Source of the DNA: CAYSPG01 sp964432885
GTDB lineage: Bacteria > Bacteroidota > Bacteroidia > AKYH767-A > OLB10
Assembly: GCA_964432885.1 (NCBI GenBank)
Contig: CAYSPG010000015.1
Location: forward strand, 13,683-77,682
Length of the DNA stretch: 64,000 nucleotides
Direction: 5' to 3'
The notes below the pieces were generated by a model. The model was not told where the DNA came from. It made no database searches and saw only the letters and a program-made list of their open reading frames with translations. Every line of letters starts with the position of its first letter. Positions within the stretch are counted from its first letter, which is position 1. The position numbers and the translations under genes are program-made. Shown here piece after piece: positions 16,716 to 24,322 of this stretch.

Positions 16716-17237
16716 ATGCATACATATTATCGTCAGCCGTTAAATTTTTACGCACTTTCTCATGGTGCCGAATTTTTATGTCCTCAAAAGTGTGATAGCA
16801 AGCAATACCACAAACCGGGCGCTTGTAAAATATGCGGTAAAACTTTGGTAGAAACAAGTTTATCTTGTTCACTTAAAGATTCAATTGCTCAGCGAATCCA
16901 CCTGATTTTAATTACCAACCTTAACGAATTCCGTTACGATAAGCGGTTTGGTAATTTAATTTGGGATCATGATTTTGAAAACATAACTAACATTGGCGCA
17001 TGGAAAGATAAGATGGCCAAAGCTGTAAGGGAAGTGGTTGAAAAATTTGAACCTCGTTTATTCAACCTTAAAACCTCACTTGAACTAACTGAAGAAGAAT
17101 TTGTAACCAAAGAGAAGCATGTACTTAAGAAAATAAAAAAGAGAGTAGAAATAAAAATTGAAGCACGGCTTAAAAAAACAAACGAAGAATTTTTTTTTAG
17201 AGAGCTTCTATATGTAAGTCCGCTTTGGATAGATTAG
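16716..17237 (+). CDS. tssE: T6SS baseplate protein TssE (gp25-like) with zinc-ribbon insertion
   Basis: TssE is the gp25-like baseplate wedge protein that starts sheath polymerisation. The gp25 core is clear from residue 52 onward: SLKDSIAQRIHLILITNLNE, FRYDKRFGNLIWDHDFE, and a helical C-terminus. The start YYRQPLNFYAL fits Bacteroidota TssE. Between these, residues 17-48 form a cysteine module, C22, C26, C37 and C40, with FLCPQ and HKPGACKICGKTLV, closely resembling the heavy-metal-binding HMBD/YHS-like ribbon (C-P, then K-P-G-x-C-x-x-C-G-x-x-L-V). I do not recall this insert in TssE proteins. It may bind zinc and contact other baseplate parts. The gene is 24 bases before tssF. Confidence 0.85.
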   Translation: MHTYYRQPLNFYALSHGAEFLCPQKCDSKQYHKPGACKICGKTLVETSLSCSLKDSIAQRIHLILITNLNEFRYDKRFGNLIWDHDFENITNIGAWKDKMAKAVREVVEKFEPRLFNLKTSLELTEEEFVTKEKHVLKKIKKRVEIKIEARLKKTNEEFFFRELLYVSPLWID

Positions 17238-17261
17238 CAGATGCTGATACAAACGTAATTT

Positions 17262-19124
17262 ATGAGTGCCACAATAAAAGAGCTAAGCGTAGAAAACATT
17301 CGCAGCCGCATGATAAAAAATGCAGCGCGTATATGGAATGTTGAAGGTGATGATATTGAATCAACCTTTGACCCATTGGTTACAATGCTTATTGAAGCAT
17401 GTGCTTATGAATTAGGAAAAGTAAATAATGAAATAGTTGATTCACAGTCACGGATTCTCAGCCGACTTGCACAGGTGTTGTCACCTGAAACATACACTGG
17501 CGCTCAGCCTTCCTATGCGGTTGCACATGCACGTTCTACCGATTCTGAAGTATCCCTTTCTCGCGAAATACAGTTTTATGCACAGCAAAAATCTGTAAAT
17601 GCTGAACAAAAGGAAACTATAAGAGACATATATTTTTCTCCAGCAAATCGTGTAACAGTTTTTGATGCCGATGTAAAATACATGGCCGTTGGTAAATGTA
17701 TTTATGAGTACAAAAATCCATCATCAAAACAACTTATAGCGGAAGAAAAATCAGGTAGCGCACTTGATCCCTTTCATATTTGGGTTGGTATTGAAACCAA
17801 AAAGGAAGTAAAATCACTTAACAATTTTGTTTTTTATTTTGACTGGAAAAATGATGTTGAAAAAAATGATTACATCGGACTTCTGCCGCTTGCCAAATGG
17901 TTTTACAATAACCAACCCATACATTGTTTGCATGGAATATCACAAAGTAAAGCAGCCGAGATTAATTTAAAATCCATTGCAGAGCAATACAACGTATCAC
18001 TTCGAACAGAAAAATTAGTTAATAATATTTTTGACGAGTACTTTTTTACTCTTCGCAATAACGAAACCAATTCATTAGAGACGGTTTTGCAAAAAACACC
18101 TGATGAAATGGAACAGGTTTTTTCAAAAGAGGCAACAGATAAAATTACAGGTAATTGTGTGTGGGTAAAAATAGTTTTTCCGGGTGCCATTAAACTTAGT
18201 GCATTAAACGACTTATACATATCAATAAATTCTTTTCCGGTAATTAACCGCAGGGTAAATAAAATCACTTACCAGTTGCGTAATAATCTCAATATAGTTC
18301 CGCTAAATACAGAGGAGATTTTTTTTGATATGATAAACATACAAAACACTGAGGGCGCTTTTTTTAAATCCAACCCTCTGGAAAGCGGGTTTAAAAACGA
18401 TGCCGGATATTTTACACTTCGATATGGAGGAATAGAACGTTTTGACAAACGTTCGGCTTCCGAGTTTTTAAATACAACACTTGATTTACTGCGTGATGAA
18501 AGCGCTGCATTCAGTTCACTCGGCAATGATTTTATTAACTCATACATCAGCCAGATAAACCAATCAATAGCAATGATTGAAAACAGGATGGAATCCAAAG
18601 GCGAAAGTGTCAGGCCATCTCATTTTATTTTGGTAAACCCATTGCATGTTGACGAAAATATTTTTATAAAATTTTGGACTACTTGTGGAGATGATGGAAA
18701 CAATGTTAAGGCAGGAACAAAATTAAACCTTGCCTCGGGCGGTGCTGTACATTCAAATGCATTAATGCTTTTAACCACCTCCGCTGGCGGAAAAAAAGAG
18801 CTTCGAGAGAATGAAAAAATTTCTGCTTTTAAGAGAGCCATACTCACCCACGACAGAATTGTGACACAGGAAGACATTGTTACCTTTTGCCAGCATGAAC
18901 TTAATAATTTGACTTCAGCAATTGAAATAAAAAGAAACTGGCGACAATCCAAATTGCCTGATCAGGGCATGATTCGAATTGTTGAAGTGCTGTTAACACC
19001 CAGACAATCTCAAAAAATTTCTGCGGATGAATGGCAAAACCTTGCTGCAGAGTTGGAAGTTAAGATTGAGACCGCATCAAGCGGTTTAATTCCTGTGAAA
19101 GTGAGTATCCGTAATCAAAAATAA
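17262..19124 (+). CDS. tssF: T6SS baseplate protein TssF
   Basis: TssF is a wedge component of the baseplate, working as a TssE-TssF2-TssG unit. The 620-residue protein has the family N-terminus (ENIRSRMIKNAARIWNVEGD, DPLVTMLIEACAYELGK), the central beta-rich part, and a C-terminal region resembling phage baseplate J-type wedges (RAILTHDRIVTQEDIVTF and MIRIVEVLLTPRQSQ). The length agrees with Bacteroidota TssF. It is followed after 8 bases by the GTG start of tssG, and the fixed order tssE-tssF-tssG supports the call. Confidence 0.9.
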   Translation: MSATIKELSVENIRSRMIKNAARIWNVEGDDIESTFDPLVTMLIEACAYELGKVNNEIVDSQSRILSRLAQVLSPETYTGAQPSYAVAHARSTDSEVSLSREIQFYAQQKSVNAEQKETIRDIYFSPANRVTVFDADVKYMAVGKCIYEYKNPSSKQLIAEEKSGSALDPFHIWVGIETKKEVKSLNNFVFYFDWKNDVEKNDYIGLLPLAKWFYNNQPIHCLHGISQSKAAEINLKSIAEQYNVSLRTEKLVNNIFDEYFFTLRNNETNSLETVLQKTPDEMEQVFSKEATDKITGNCVWVKIVFPGAIKLSALNDLYISINSFPVINRRVNKITYQLRNNLNIVPLNTEEIFFDMINIQNTEGAFFKSNPLESGFKNDAGYFTLRYGGIERFDKRSASEFLNTTLDLLRDESAAFSSLGNDFINSYISQINQSIAMIENRMESKGESVRPSHFILVNPLHVDENIFIKFWTTCGDDGNNVKAGTKLNLASGGAVHSNALMLLTTSAGGKKELRENEKISAFKRAILTHDRIVTQEDIVTFCQHELNNLTSAIEIKRNWRQSKLPDQGMIRIVEVLLTPRQSQKISADEWQNLAAELEVKIETASSGLIPVKVSIRNQK

Positions 19125-19132
19125 AATATCCG

Positions 19133-20092
19133 GTGAACGAGCACGAAGTAATTGAAGCTATTAACAAATTGCCTCTTGATCTTAGAGTTGAAGTTGTTGT
19201 TGCTGATATTTTAAGTTCAGGGTACGATGCTACTGATTTGTTTGTGAACCCAACAGGAATTTTTCAACGCAGATTTAACAAAGATATTTTAAATGCAGAA
19301 ATTACTTCTTTCAGTAAGGAAGGAAATGTGATAGAACTCAAAAACACTCCTCCAGCAGTGGTGGTAAATACAATACGCGAGGGCTTGTACGATATGTTAC
19401 CGCAAGTGTTGTTTCATAATCCTCCTGCCAAAGCATCAAAAGCTTTTAAATCGGCTGATAATATGATAGCTGAATACAAACGCAGAGTGTTGGAAGAAAA
19501 AGACGCACGCGAATTTTTTATGATTTACGAAATAGAATTCTATCGGCAGCGTATTGCAAATGCCATGCACGAAAAAAAATTGTTTGAAGCCATTTCATAC
19601 AGTATGGACGATAACGAAATTTTATCGTATTGGAAACTTCCTGAAATTTTTGATCAACGACAAAAGGGAATATTGTTTTATTTGTTCCCGGTATTTCATA
19701 AAATACGTGGCAGGCTAAATTATATGGAAGAAGTTTATCATATTTTATTAAATCAGGAAATTAAAATTGAAAAGAGCGAAATTAATAGGGTGTTGAACTA
19801 CGATAATAGCAGTTTTACTCTTGGCAGTATTTATTTGTCTGCTGATTCAGTATTAGGAGATCATTATTCCTACTATTATCCTAACATTGTTGTAAGCGTT
19901 CTTCAATTGCCAAAGGAAAGTATTGTTAACTATTTGCCCGGGGGCAAAAACATTCGTATTCTGAATAAGCTAAACGAGTATTTTATGCCACTTCATTTTG
20001 AAACCGAAATTTTTGTGGATGTACAAAAAAGTCAGTGGGCATTAGTTTCTGAACAAAATAAAAGTAGGCTTGGATATTCGAGTAGTTTGTAA
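19133..20092 (+). CDS. tssG: T6SS baseplate protein TssG
   Basis: The 319-residue product starts at GTG 19133, 8 bases after the tssF stop. Bacteroidota TssG proteins are divergent; here the identification uses the early LPLDLRVEVVVADILSSGYD region, the FQRRFNKDI segment, central charged helices (EFYRQRIANAMHEKKLFEAI) and the late FLFPVFHKIRG and LNEYFMPLHFETEIFVDV parts, plus the invariable place after tssF. TssG bridges TssE/TssF with TssK in the wedge. Its stop is 15 bases from the convergent tssK stop, so the two transcription blocks meet here. Confidence 0.85.
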   Translation: MNEHEVIEAINKLPLDLRVEVVVADILSSGYDATDLFVNPTGIFQRRFNKDILNAEITSFSKEGNVIELKNTPPAVVVNTIREGLYDMLPQVLFHNPPAKASKAFKSADNMIAEYKRRVLEEKDAREFFMIYEIEFYRQRIANAMHEKKLFEAISYSMDDNEILSYWKLPEIFDQRQKGILFYLFPVFHKIRGRLNYMEEVYHILLNQEIKIEKSEINRVLNYDNSSFTLGSIYLSADSVLGDHYSYYYPNIVVSVLQLPKESIVNYLPGGKNIRILNKLNEYFMPLHFETEIFVDVQKSQWALVSEQNKSRLGYSSSL

Positions 20093-20107
20093 ATCAGAAG
20101 AAAAAAT

Positions 20108-21280
20108 TCAATCAACCCTAAAGCTAAACCCTTTTTTAGGCTCTAAAGGTTTTTCAACTTCATTTTCAGAATTATACGGGCGCTCCTGTACAAATGCACG
20201 TTCGCCTTTTTTCTTGCCAATAAAATCAAGTGCATTAAGCCTTGAAAAAATGGTGTGTATGGTTGTCATAAATTCTTCTGCCGTTGCAAGTGCCTTTGCA
20301 AGATCATCGTGATTGTATTCGCATTTTAACATTACAGATATGCGCTCGTTAATTTCCTGTATGGTCATTTCGGTCCACTCACTAAAATACGCAAGCAATT
20401 CCTCTTTATCTTTTGGAGGCAATCGTTCTAATGAAAATTTTACAACGTAGGCAAATTGAATAAATGTTTCAATCAAATAAACAGGCGGCATGTCTGCAAC
20501 TATCCACATAAAGCGGCCTAATGTAGCAGCAAGAAAGTCGGTAATTTTTTCGCTCAACACCATAAAACTTCTTACTAAAGATGTTGACTGGCTTTTGGCA
20601 TGCGCCTTTTGAACAATAGATAAATTAAGATTTGCGGTTTCGCCAAGTTGATTTCCTAAGTTGTAATAGGTGTCAAGCAAGCGTGGATGATTACGAACCA
20701 TAACGCAAGGCGGGATATATTTTTCAACCACCATCATCCTGCCAGAGCTAATCTGCAACTTACCTAACATCAAAAGTGCATTGGGAGAATTTGTGATTTG
20801 AGAGATGGGTAAAATCTCCACTGTATATTGAGGAACTGAATAAGGATATCGAGGAGGTATTTCGTTTGCGTCCTGTGTTCCAACAGGTTTGCGTGCAAAT
20901 AGATTTACAGAAAGTACTGCAAAAAAAGTTTTTTCTTTGGTGTCATTAAAGTCGTAATCTGCAGTTAACTTATCAGCATCGCTGTTTAATTTCTGACCCT
21001 CGTTGGTAACAATTTCAATGCGCTCTCCATTGCTTGTTATAGCATGGCACTCATGTAAGCGAACACGAATAATTTTACTTGGGTCAACACTAATGTTAAC
21101 ATTAATTGAATTTCCATTTTCAGATAAAGGGGAAAGTAAACCGTAGTTTAATTTGTTTATTTGTGTTGCAACACCATCGCGAATACTTTCGGTAAAAAAC
21201 GATTCTTGCTGTATGAAATGTTCTTTTGAAATTTTCATACCGTCAATCCAGTTAACTGCTTTATGTTTTAGTGGTTGCAT
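20108..21280 (-). CDS. tssK: T6SS baseplate-membrane linker TssK
   Basis: TssK trimers join the baseplate wedges to the membrane complex. The 390-residue product has typical TssK features: HKAVNWIDGMKISKEHFIQQ at the N-terminus (the W-x-x-G-x-x-x-x-x-x-H-F motif), the YGLLSPLSENGN and CHAITSNGERIEI strands of the shell domain, and a helical C-terminal neck. It ends PLEPKKGFSFRVD, a basic-aromatic tail resembling two plus-strand T6SS proteins in this locus. It is the last gene of the minus-strand operon tssP-tssO-tssN-tssK, following tssN by 22 bases. Confidence 0.9.
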   Translation of the reverse strand: MQPLKHKAVNWIDGMKISKEHFIQQESFFTESIRDGVATQINKLNYGLLSPLSENGNSINVNISVDPSKIIRVRLHECHAITSNGERIEIVTNEGQKLNSDADKLTADYDFNDTKEKTFFAVLSVNLFARKPVGTQDANEIPPRYPYSVPQYTVEILPISQITNSPNALLMLGKLQISSGRMMVVEKYIPPCVMVRNHPRLLDTYYNLGNQLGETANLNLSIVQKAHAKSQSTSLVRSFMVLSEKITDFLAATLGRFMWIVADMPPVYLIETFIQFAYVVKFSLERLPPKDKEELLAYFSEWTEMTIQEINERISVMLKCEYNHDDLAKALATAEEFMTTIHTIFSRLNALDFIGKKKGERAFVQERPYNSENEVEKPLEPKKGFSFRVD

Positions 21281-21302
21281 TTAGTGAATTAGAATTTTAG
21301 GG

Positions 21303-22121
21303 TTATACACGATAAGGTACAATGGTGCAGTTTTCCTTTATTTTGTTTTCGCGAACGGTAAGAGAAGGGTCAACCATAATTTTTGAATTCCACCAGCGTT
21401 TTGGTTTTACATAAAACAGCCACGGGTAACGTTTTTGTTTTGAGTCCCAATATTCAATTGGATTTTCACGGTTAGCTTCATTATACTCGTACAGGTACAT
21501 AAAAAACAAATCGCCAAATGAAATATTTGCCAAAGGCGCTTTAAATTTCATAATGGTGGGCAGGCGTTCGTTATCTTTTTTATAAACTTCAAAAGTGAGT
21601 ACATAACTGTTTGCAAAATCAATTTTATCCATATCCGGTATTTCCATTTTTTCAGGGTAATACCACAACTTATATTCTTCATCAGGTATGGCCATCATGT
21701 AATCAAATGTTGACATGGTAAGCAATGGTAAAATAAAAATAAAAGCAGAGGTTGGAAAAATAAAGGTAAACGACTTTAAAGGTAAAAACCAAAATACAAC
21801 CCCCATCAGCAAGTATGAAACCAACAGTATCATCAATGTCATCTCCAGTTTTTCATAAAATGAATATTGGTTGCGCCATTCAAAACGTTTGCCCATCTGC
21901 CAAACATGTATTATACCAAGCAAAAGAGCAAACACCTGCACCCACAAATAATACATCAGTACGTCATCAGGCTCAAAATAACTAATGCCGGCACTTAAAG
22001 CAAACAGCAACCCAAAAACAAGTACATACTTAAAATACTTTTTACCGGCAGCCTGCCTAACATTTCCCAAGGCTTGCGCCTTGGCGGCTGATGCTTTTGA
22101 TTGAAAGAGGGAGCGGAGCAT
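21303..22121 (-). CDS. tssN: T6SS inner-membrane protein TssN
   Basis: The 272-residue protein has four hydrophobic segments (about residues 30-50, 55-75, 88-110 and 115-138: YFKYVLVFGLLFALSAG, YYLWVQVFALLLGIIHVW, LMILLVSYLLMGVVFWFL, FTFIFPTSAFIFILPLL), then a cytosolic C-terminal domain rich in aromatic residues (LTFEVYKKDNERLP, FGDLFFMYLYEYN). This layout and its place between tssO and tssK match TssN, the inner-membrane part of the TssNQOPR complex that replaces TssJLM in Bacteroidota T6SS. It overlaps neither neighbour: 7 bases to tssO, 22 to tssK. Confidence 0.82.
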   Translation of the reverse strand: MLRSLFQSKASAAKAQALGNVRQAAGKKYFKYVLVFGLLFALSAGISYFEPDDVLMYYLWVQVFALLLGIIHVWQMGKRFEWRNQYSFYEKLEMTLMILLVSYLLMGVVFWFLPLKSFTFIFPTSAFIFILPLLTMSTFDYMMAIPDEEYKLWYYPEKMEIPDMDKIDFANSYVLTFEVYKKDNERLPTIMKFKAPLANISFGDLFFMYLYEYNEANRENPIEYWDSKQKRYPWLFYVKPKRWWNSKIMVDPSLTVRENKIKENCTIVPYRV

Positions 22122-22128
22122 AAGAGTG

Positions 22129-22626
22129 TTATGGTAATCGTTTGGCTTCGTTATACTTATCTTTCCAATCGGTAACGTCCTTTTCCAATTGTTTATTTGC
22201 TGCTTCTAATTCTTTAACCTTTGTTTTTAAATCAGTTGTTCCCTGCATAATTTGTTTATCCACAGTCCAATTTCTAAATATGGTCAGTAAACTTTTATTA
22301 ATTTTAGAAGCACTTGTTGAATCATCAATATTTAGTTGTTTAAATTGGTTTTCTATATCTGCTTGAGTCCTTACAATATCAGCAGGGTCCATTTTATCCA
22401 TAGATTTAACAACAATAACCAGCGAATCAATTCTGCTGCTAAAGCCATTAAAAAATGTTCTTTCGTTTTTAAGCGTTTTATTCTCTTCACTTAAAATATC
22501 AACTTGTTTTTTACGGAGTTTAAATGGAAAAAAAGCTAAAAACACAGCAATAATAATCGTGATAACAAAAAGCACAATAAACTGCATAAATGCAGTAGCT
22601 CGTTCTTTTTCATTAATGGGCTTCAT
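22129..22626 (-). CDS. tssO: T6SS membrane-complex protein TssO
   Basis: The 165-residue product has one N-terminal membrane helix (about 14-34, FIVLFVITIIIAVFLAFFPF), a periplasmic helical region and a C-terminal coiled coil (about 125-160, LKTKVKELEAANKQLEKDV). The early NEKERATAFMQF stretch and this simple bitopic layout, with its place between tssP and tssN, fit TssO. It is thought to span from the inner membrane into the periplasm with TssP. It follows tssP by 95 bases, so either a long untranslated link or an internal promoter lies between. Confidence 0.82.
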   Translation of the reverse strand: MKPINEKERATAFMQFIVLFVITIIIAVFLAFFPFKLRKKQVDILSEENKTLKNERTFFNGFSSRIDSLVIVVKSMDKMDPADIVRTQADIENQFKQLNIDDSTSASKINKSLLTIFRNWTVDKQIMQGTTDLKTKVKELEAANKQLEKDVTDWKDKYNEAKRLP

Positions 22627-22721
22627 AAATTAACTACGTGTTAGGTTGTTTGTGATTCTGGTTGTAATGAAGGACAAATATAATTATAATTTTATCTTAA
22701 TTTAGTGAGCTATAATCGGTC

Positions 22722-23627
22722 TTAGTCACCATCAGCAAGAGTTACTTTAAAATCATCAAAATAAATTGTAAGTCGGCACTTGTCTGTGCTTCCGTCACAG
22801 GGTAAATCCTTATATTTAGTATCTCCAATTACTTCTATCCGATGTACAAAACCAGCAAAATTTTTGCTTAATGGATTGTGATTTTTAGGCTCCTGTATAA
22901 ACCTGAAATATTCAGTTGAAGCATCAACGCTTTGTATTATTTTATCCGGTGGTGCCTCAAACAATAATATCCTTTCATCATCAATTACAGCTTTAACGCT
23001 CTTTTTTTCATCCATATTCATAAACGTTGCACTAACGCTTGCATAAATTTTCCTTTTGTTTCTGACAATTATGTCAACGCTGCCTAAAATTTTTACTGGG
23101 CCGCCAAAATCATCCCGCATATCATTAGAAACTTTGATTGGACATATAGTGTCAGACCAATTATTATTAATCGGAACCATTATTTCAATAGGATCTTTTT
23201 TCGTATTACCAGGATTTCCACCACCTCCTTTTGTTTTTCCCCCTTTGCCAGTTAAGGTATCGGTTTTCTTGGCTACTTCACTATTTTCTTCAATAGGAAG
23301 AACTTTTTGCGATATTATTATTTTCTTTTCTGCTTTATATTTATTGTTAACGGTTAGTTGCACGGTAAAAGTTCCCGTACTTTCAAAAATATGTTCAGGA
23401 TTTTGGTCAAATGATTGTGTTGAATCACCAAAATCCCACTCCCAAATTTCAGCACCCTTAGTACTGTCTTTAAGCAGTATAGTCTCATTCAAAAAAGCAT
23501 TTTTAGGAATTGAAAATGCAGGAGTCAAATTTTCCTGATTTATCCTTTTATAAATAAAAACAAGTAATGCGATAAAAAAAATAACTGCAAATGCAAAGTA
23601 AACTTGTCTGTCAAAATAAAATTTCAT
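22722..23627 (-). CDS. tssP: T6SS membrane-complex protein TssP with PKD domain
   Basis: The 301-residue protein has a single N-terminal membrane helix (about 8-27, YFAFAVIFFIALLVFIY), then a PKD-type beta domain at about 38-108 with the diagnostic WEWDFGDST and HIFESTGTFTVQLTV motifs. A Gly/Lys-rich linker follows (KGGKTKGGGGNPGNTKK), and then a C-terminal domain of about 150 residues with no family I recognise. It is the first gene of the tssP-O-N-K operon. A bitopic protein with a periplasmic PKD domain in this position fits TssP. The flexible linker may allow movement of the end domain in the periplasm. Confidence 0.8.
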   Translation of the reverse strand: MKFYFDRQVYFAFAVIFFIALLVFIYKRINQENLTPAFSIPKNAFLNETILLKDSTKGAEIWEWDFGDSTQSFDQNPEHIFESTGTFTVQLTVNNKYKAEKKIIISQKVLPIEENSEVAKKTDTLTGKGGKTKGGGGNPGNTKKDPIEIMVPINNNWSDTICPIKVSNDMRDDFGGPVKILGSVDIIVRNKRKIYASVSATFMNMDEKKSVKAVIDDERILLFEAPPDKIIQSVDASTEYFRFIQEPKNHNPLSKNFAGFVHRIEVIGDTKYKDLPCDGSTDKCRLTIYFDDFKVTLADGD

Positions 23628-23693
23628 GCGTTTAAAATAATTTTCTTTTTAATTCGAACTTGCTGCTTATTAATTGTTTGAACGGAATCAAGG

Positions 23694-23701
23694 CAAATGT
23701 A
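23694..23701 (-). promoter_or_regulatory. Candidate -7 box for the tssP operon
   Basis: On the minus strand TACATTTG (23701-23694) matches the Bacteroidota -7 box TAnnTTTG exactly, 66 bases before the tssP start. A clear TTTG -33 box at the right distance is not seen, so the promoter may be weak or need an activator. This contrasts with the complete promoter in front of tssB. Confidence 0.35.
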
Positions 23702-23791
23702 AAATATTTAGACTGTGTTGATGTCTATTTGTATTGTTGAGATTTCTTTTTTAATTTTCGCAATCTAAATTCTTTATCAATCTTGTTTTTT

Positions 23792-24055
23792 ATGTACCCC
23801 AAACTAACCCCACGAGATAACGACAACAATCGCAAATATGGATTTACTAACGATTCCACCACTGGTTTTGTAATGGACATAAAACTTGGCCAGGCATTTT
23901 GGGCCTGGAAGTTTGCCGATGGCAGCATTAAGTTTTATAAATGCGAAAAAGAAGTTTTTGATAAAAATTTTGGTGTAGATGTTTCGCAACGCATCGAGCA
24001 GGAATTTGATCCGTATGACAGCCCGCATTTTTTGAGATATCCGATAGAACAATAA
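23792..24055 (+). CDS. Small hypothetical protein next to the T6SS operon
   Basis: From ATG 23792 the product has 87 residues (a TTG three codons earlier is less likely). It is hydrophilic and aromatic, with VMDIKLGQAFWAWKFADGSI and an acidic HFLRYPIEQ ending; no signal, membrane or cysteine motif is seen. I do not recognise a family. It is divergent from tssP with 164 bases between starts and is followed after 21 bases by a small membrane protein gene. Its link to the T6SS is only by position. Confidence 0.5.
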   Translation: MYPKLTPRDNDNNRKYGFTNDSTTGFVMDIKLGQAFWAWKFADGSIKFYKCEKEVFDKNFGVDVSQRIEQEFDPYDSPHFLRYPIEQ

Positions 24056-24076
24056 TTTTTGCTAACCCTAACTCCT

Positions 24077-24280
24077 ATGAAAATTTTAGCTTTTATCCTC
24101 ACACTTGGAATAATAGTTATTGTGCTGTTTGAAATTCTTATTCACAGCCCACATGGAAATATTGATGGAGATGATCACCTTGTGGATAAAAAGGGGTTTC
24201 CCAAAAAGAAAATAATTCCGTTTATAATTTTAGGACTTGCAATGGGTTTATTGCTGGTGTTGTTTTCGGTTTTAGGGTAA
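24077..24280 (+). CDS. Small two-helix membrane protein
   Basis: From the ATG at 24077 the product has 67 residues: a first membrane helix (about 4-21, ILAFILTLGIIVIVLFEIL), a short charged loop with HGNIDGDDHLVDKKG, and a second helix (about 45-65, IIPFIILGLAMGLLLVLFS). Its function is unknown. It sits 21 bases after the small hypothetical gene and 42 bases before the sensor-cyclase gene, so the three might share a transcript. Confidence 0.5.
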   Translation: MKILAFILTLGIIVIVLFEILIHSPHGNIDGDDHLVDKKGFPKKKIIPFIILGLAMGLLLVLFSVLG

Positions 24281-24322
24281 TACATAAAGTTTGGTTTTTA
24301 ATAAATTTAATTTTAGTAGCAA

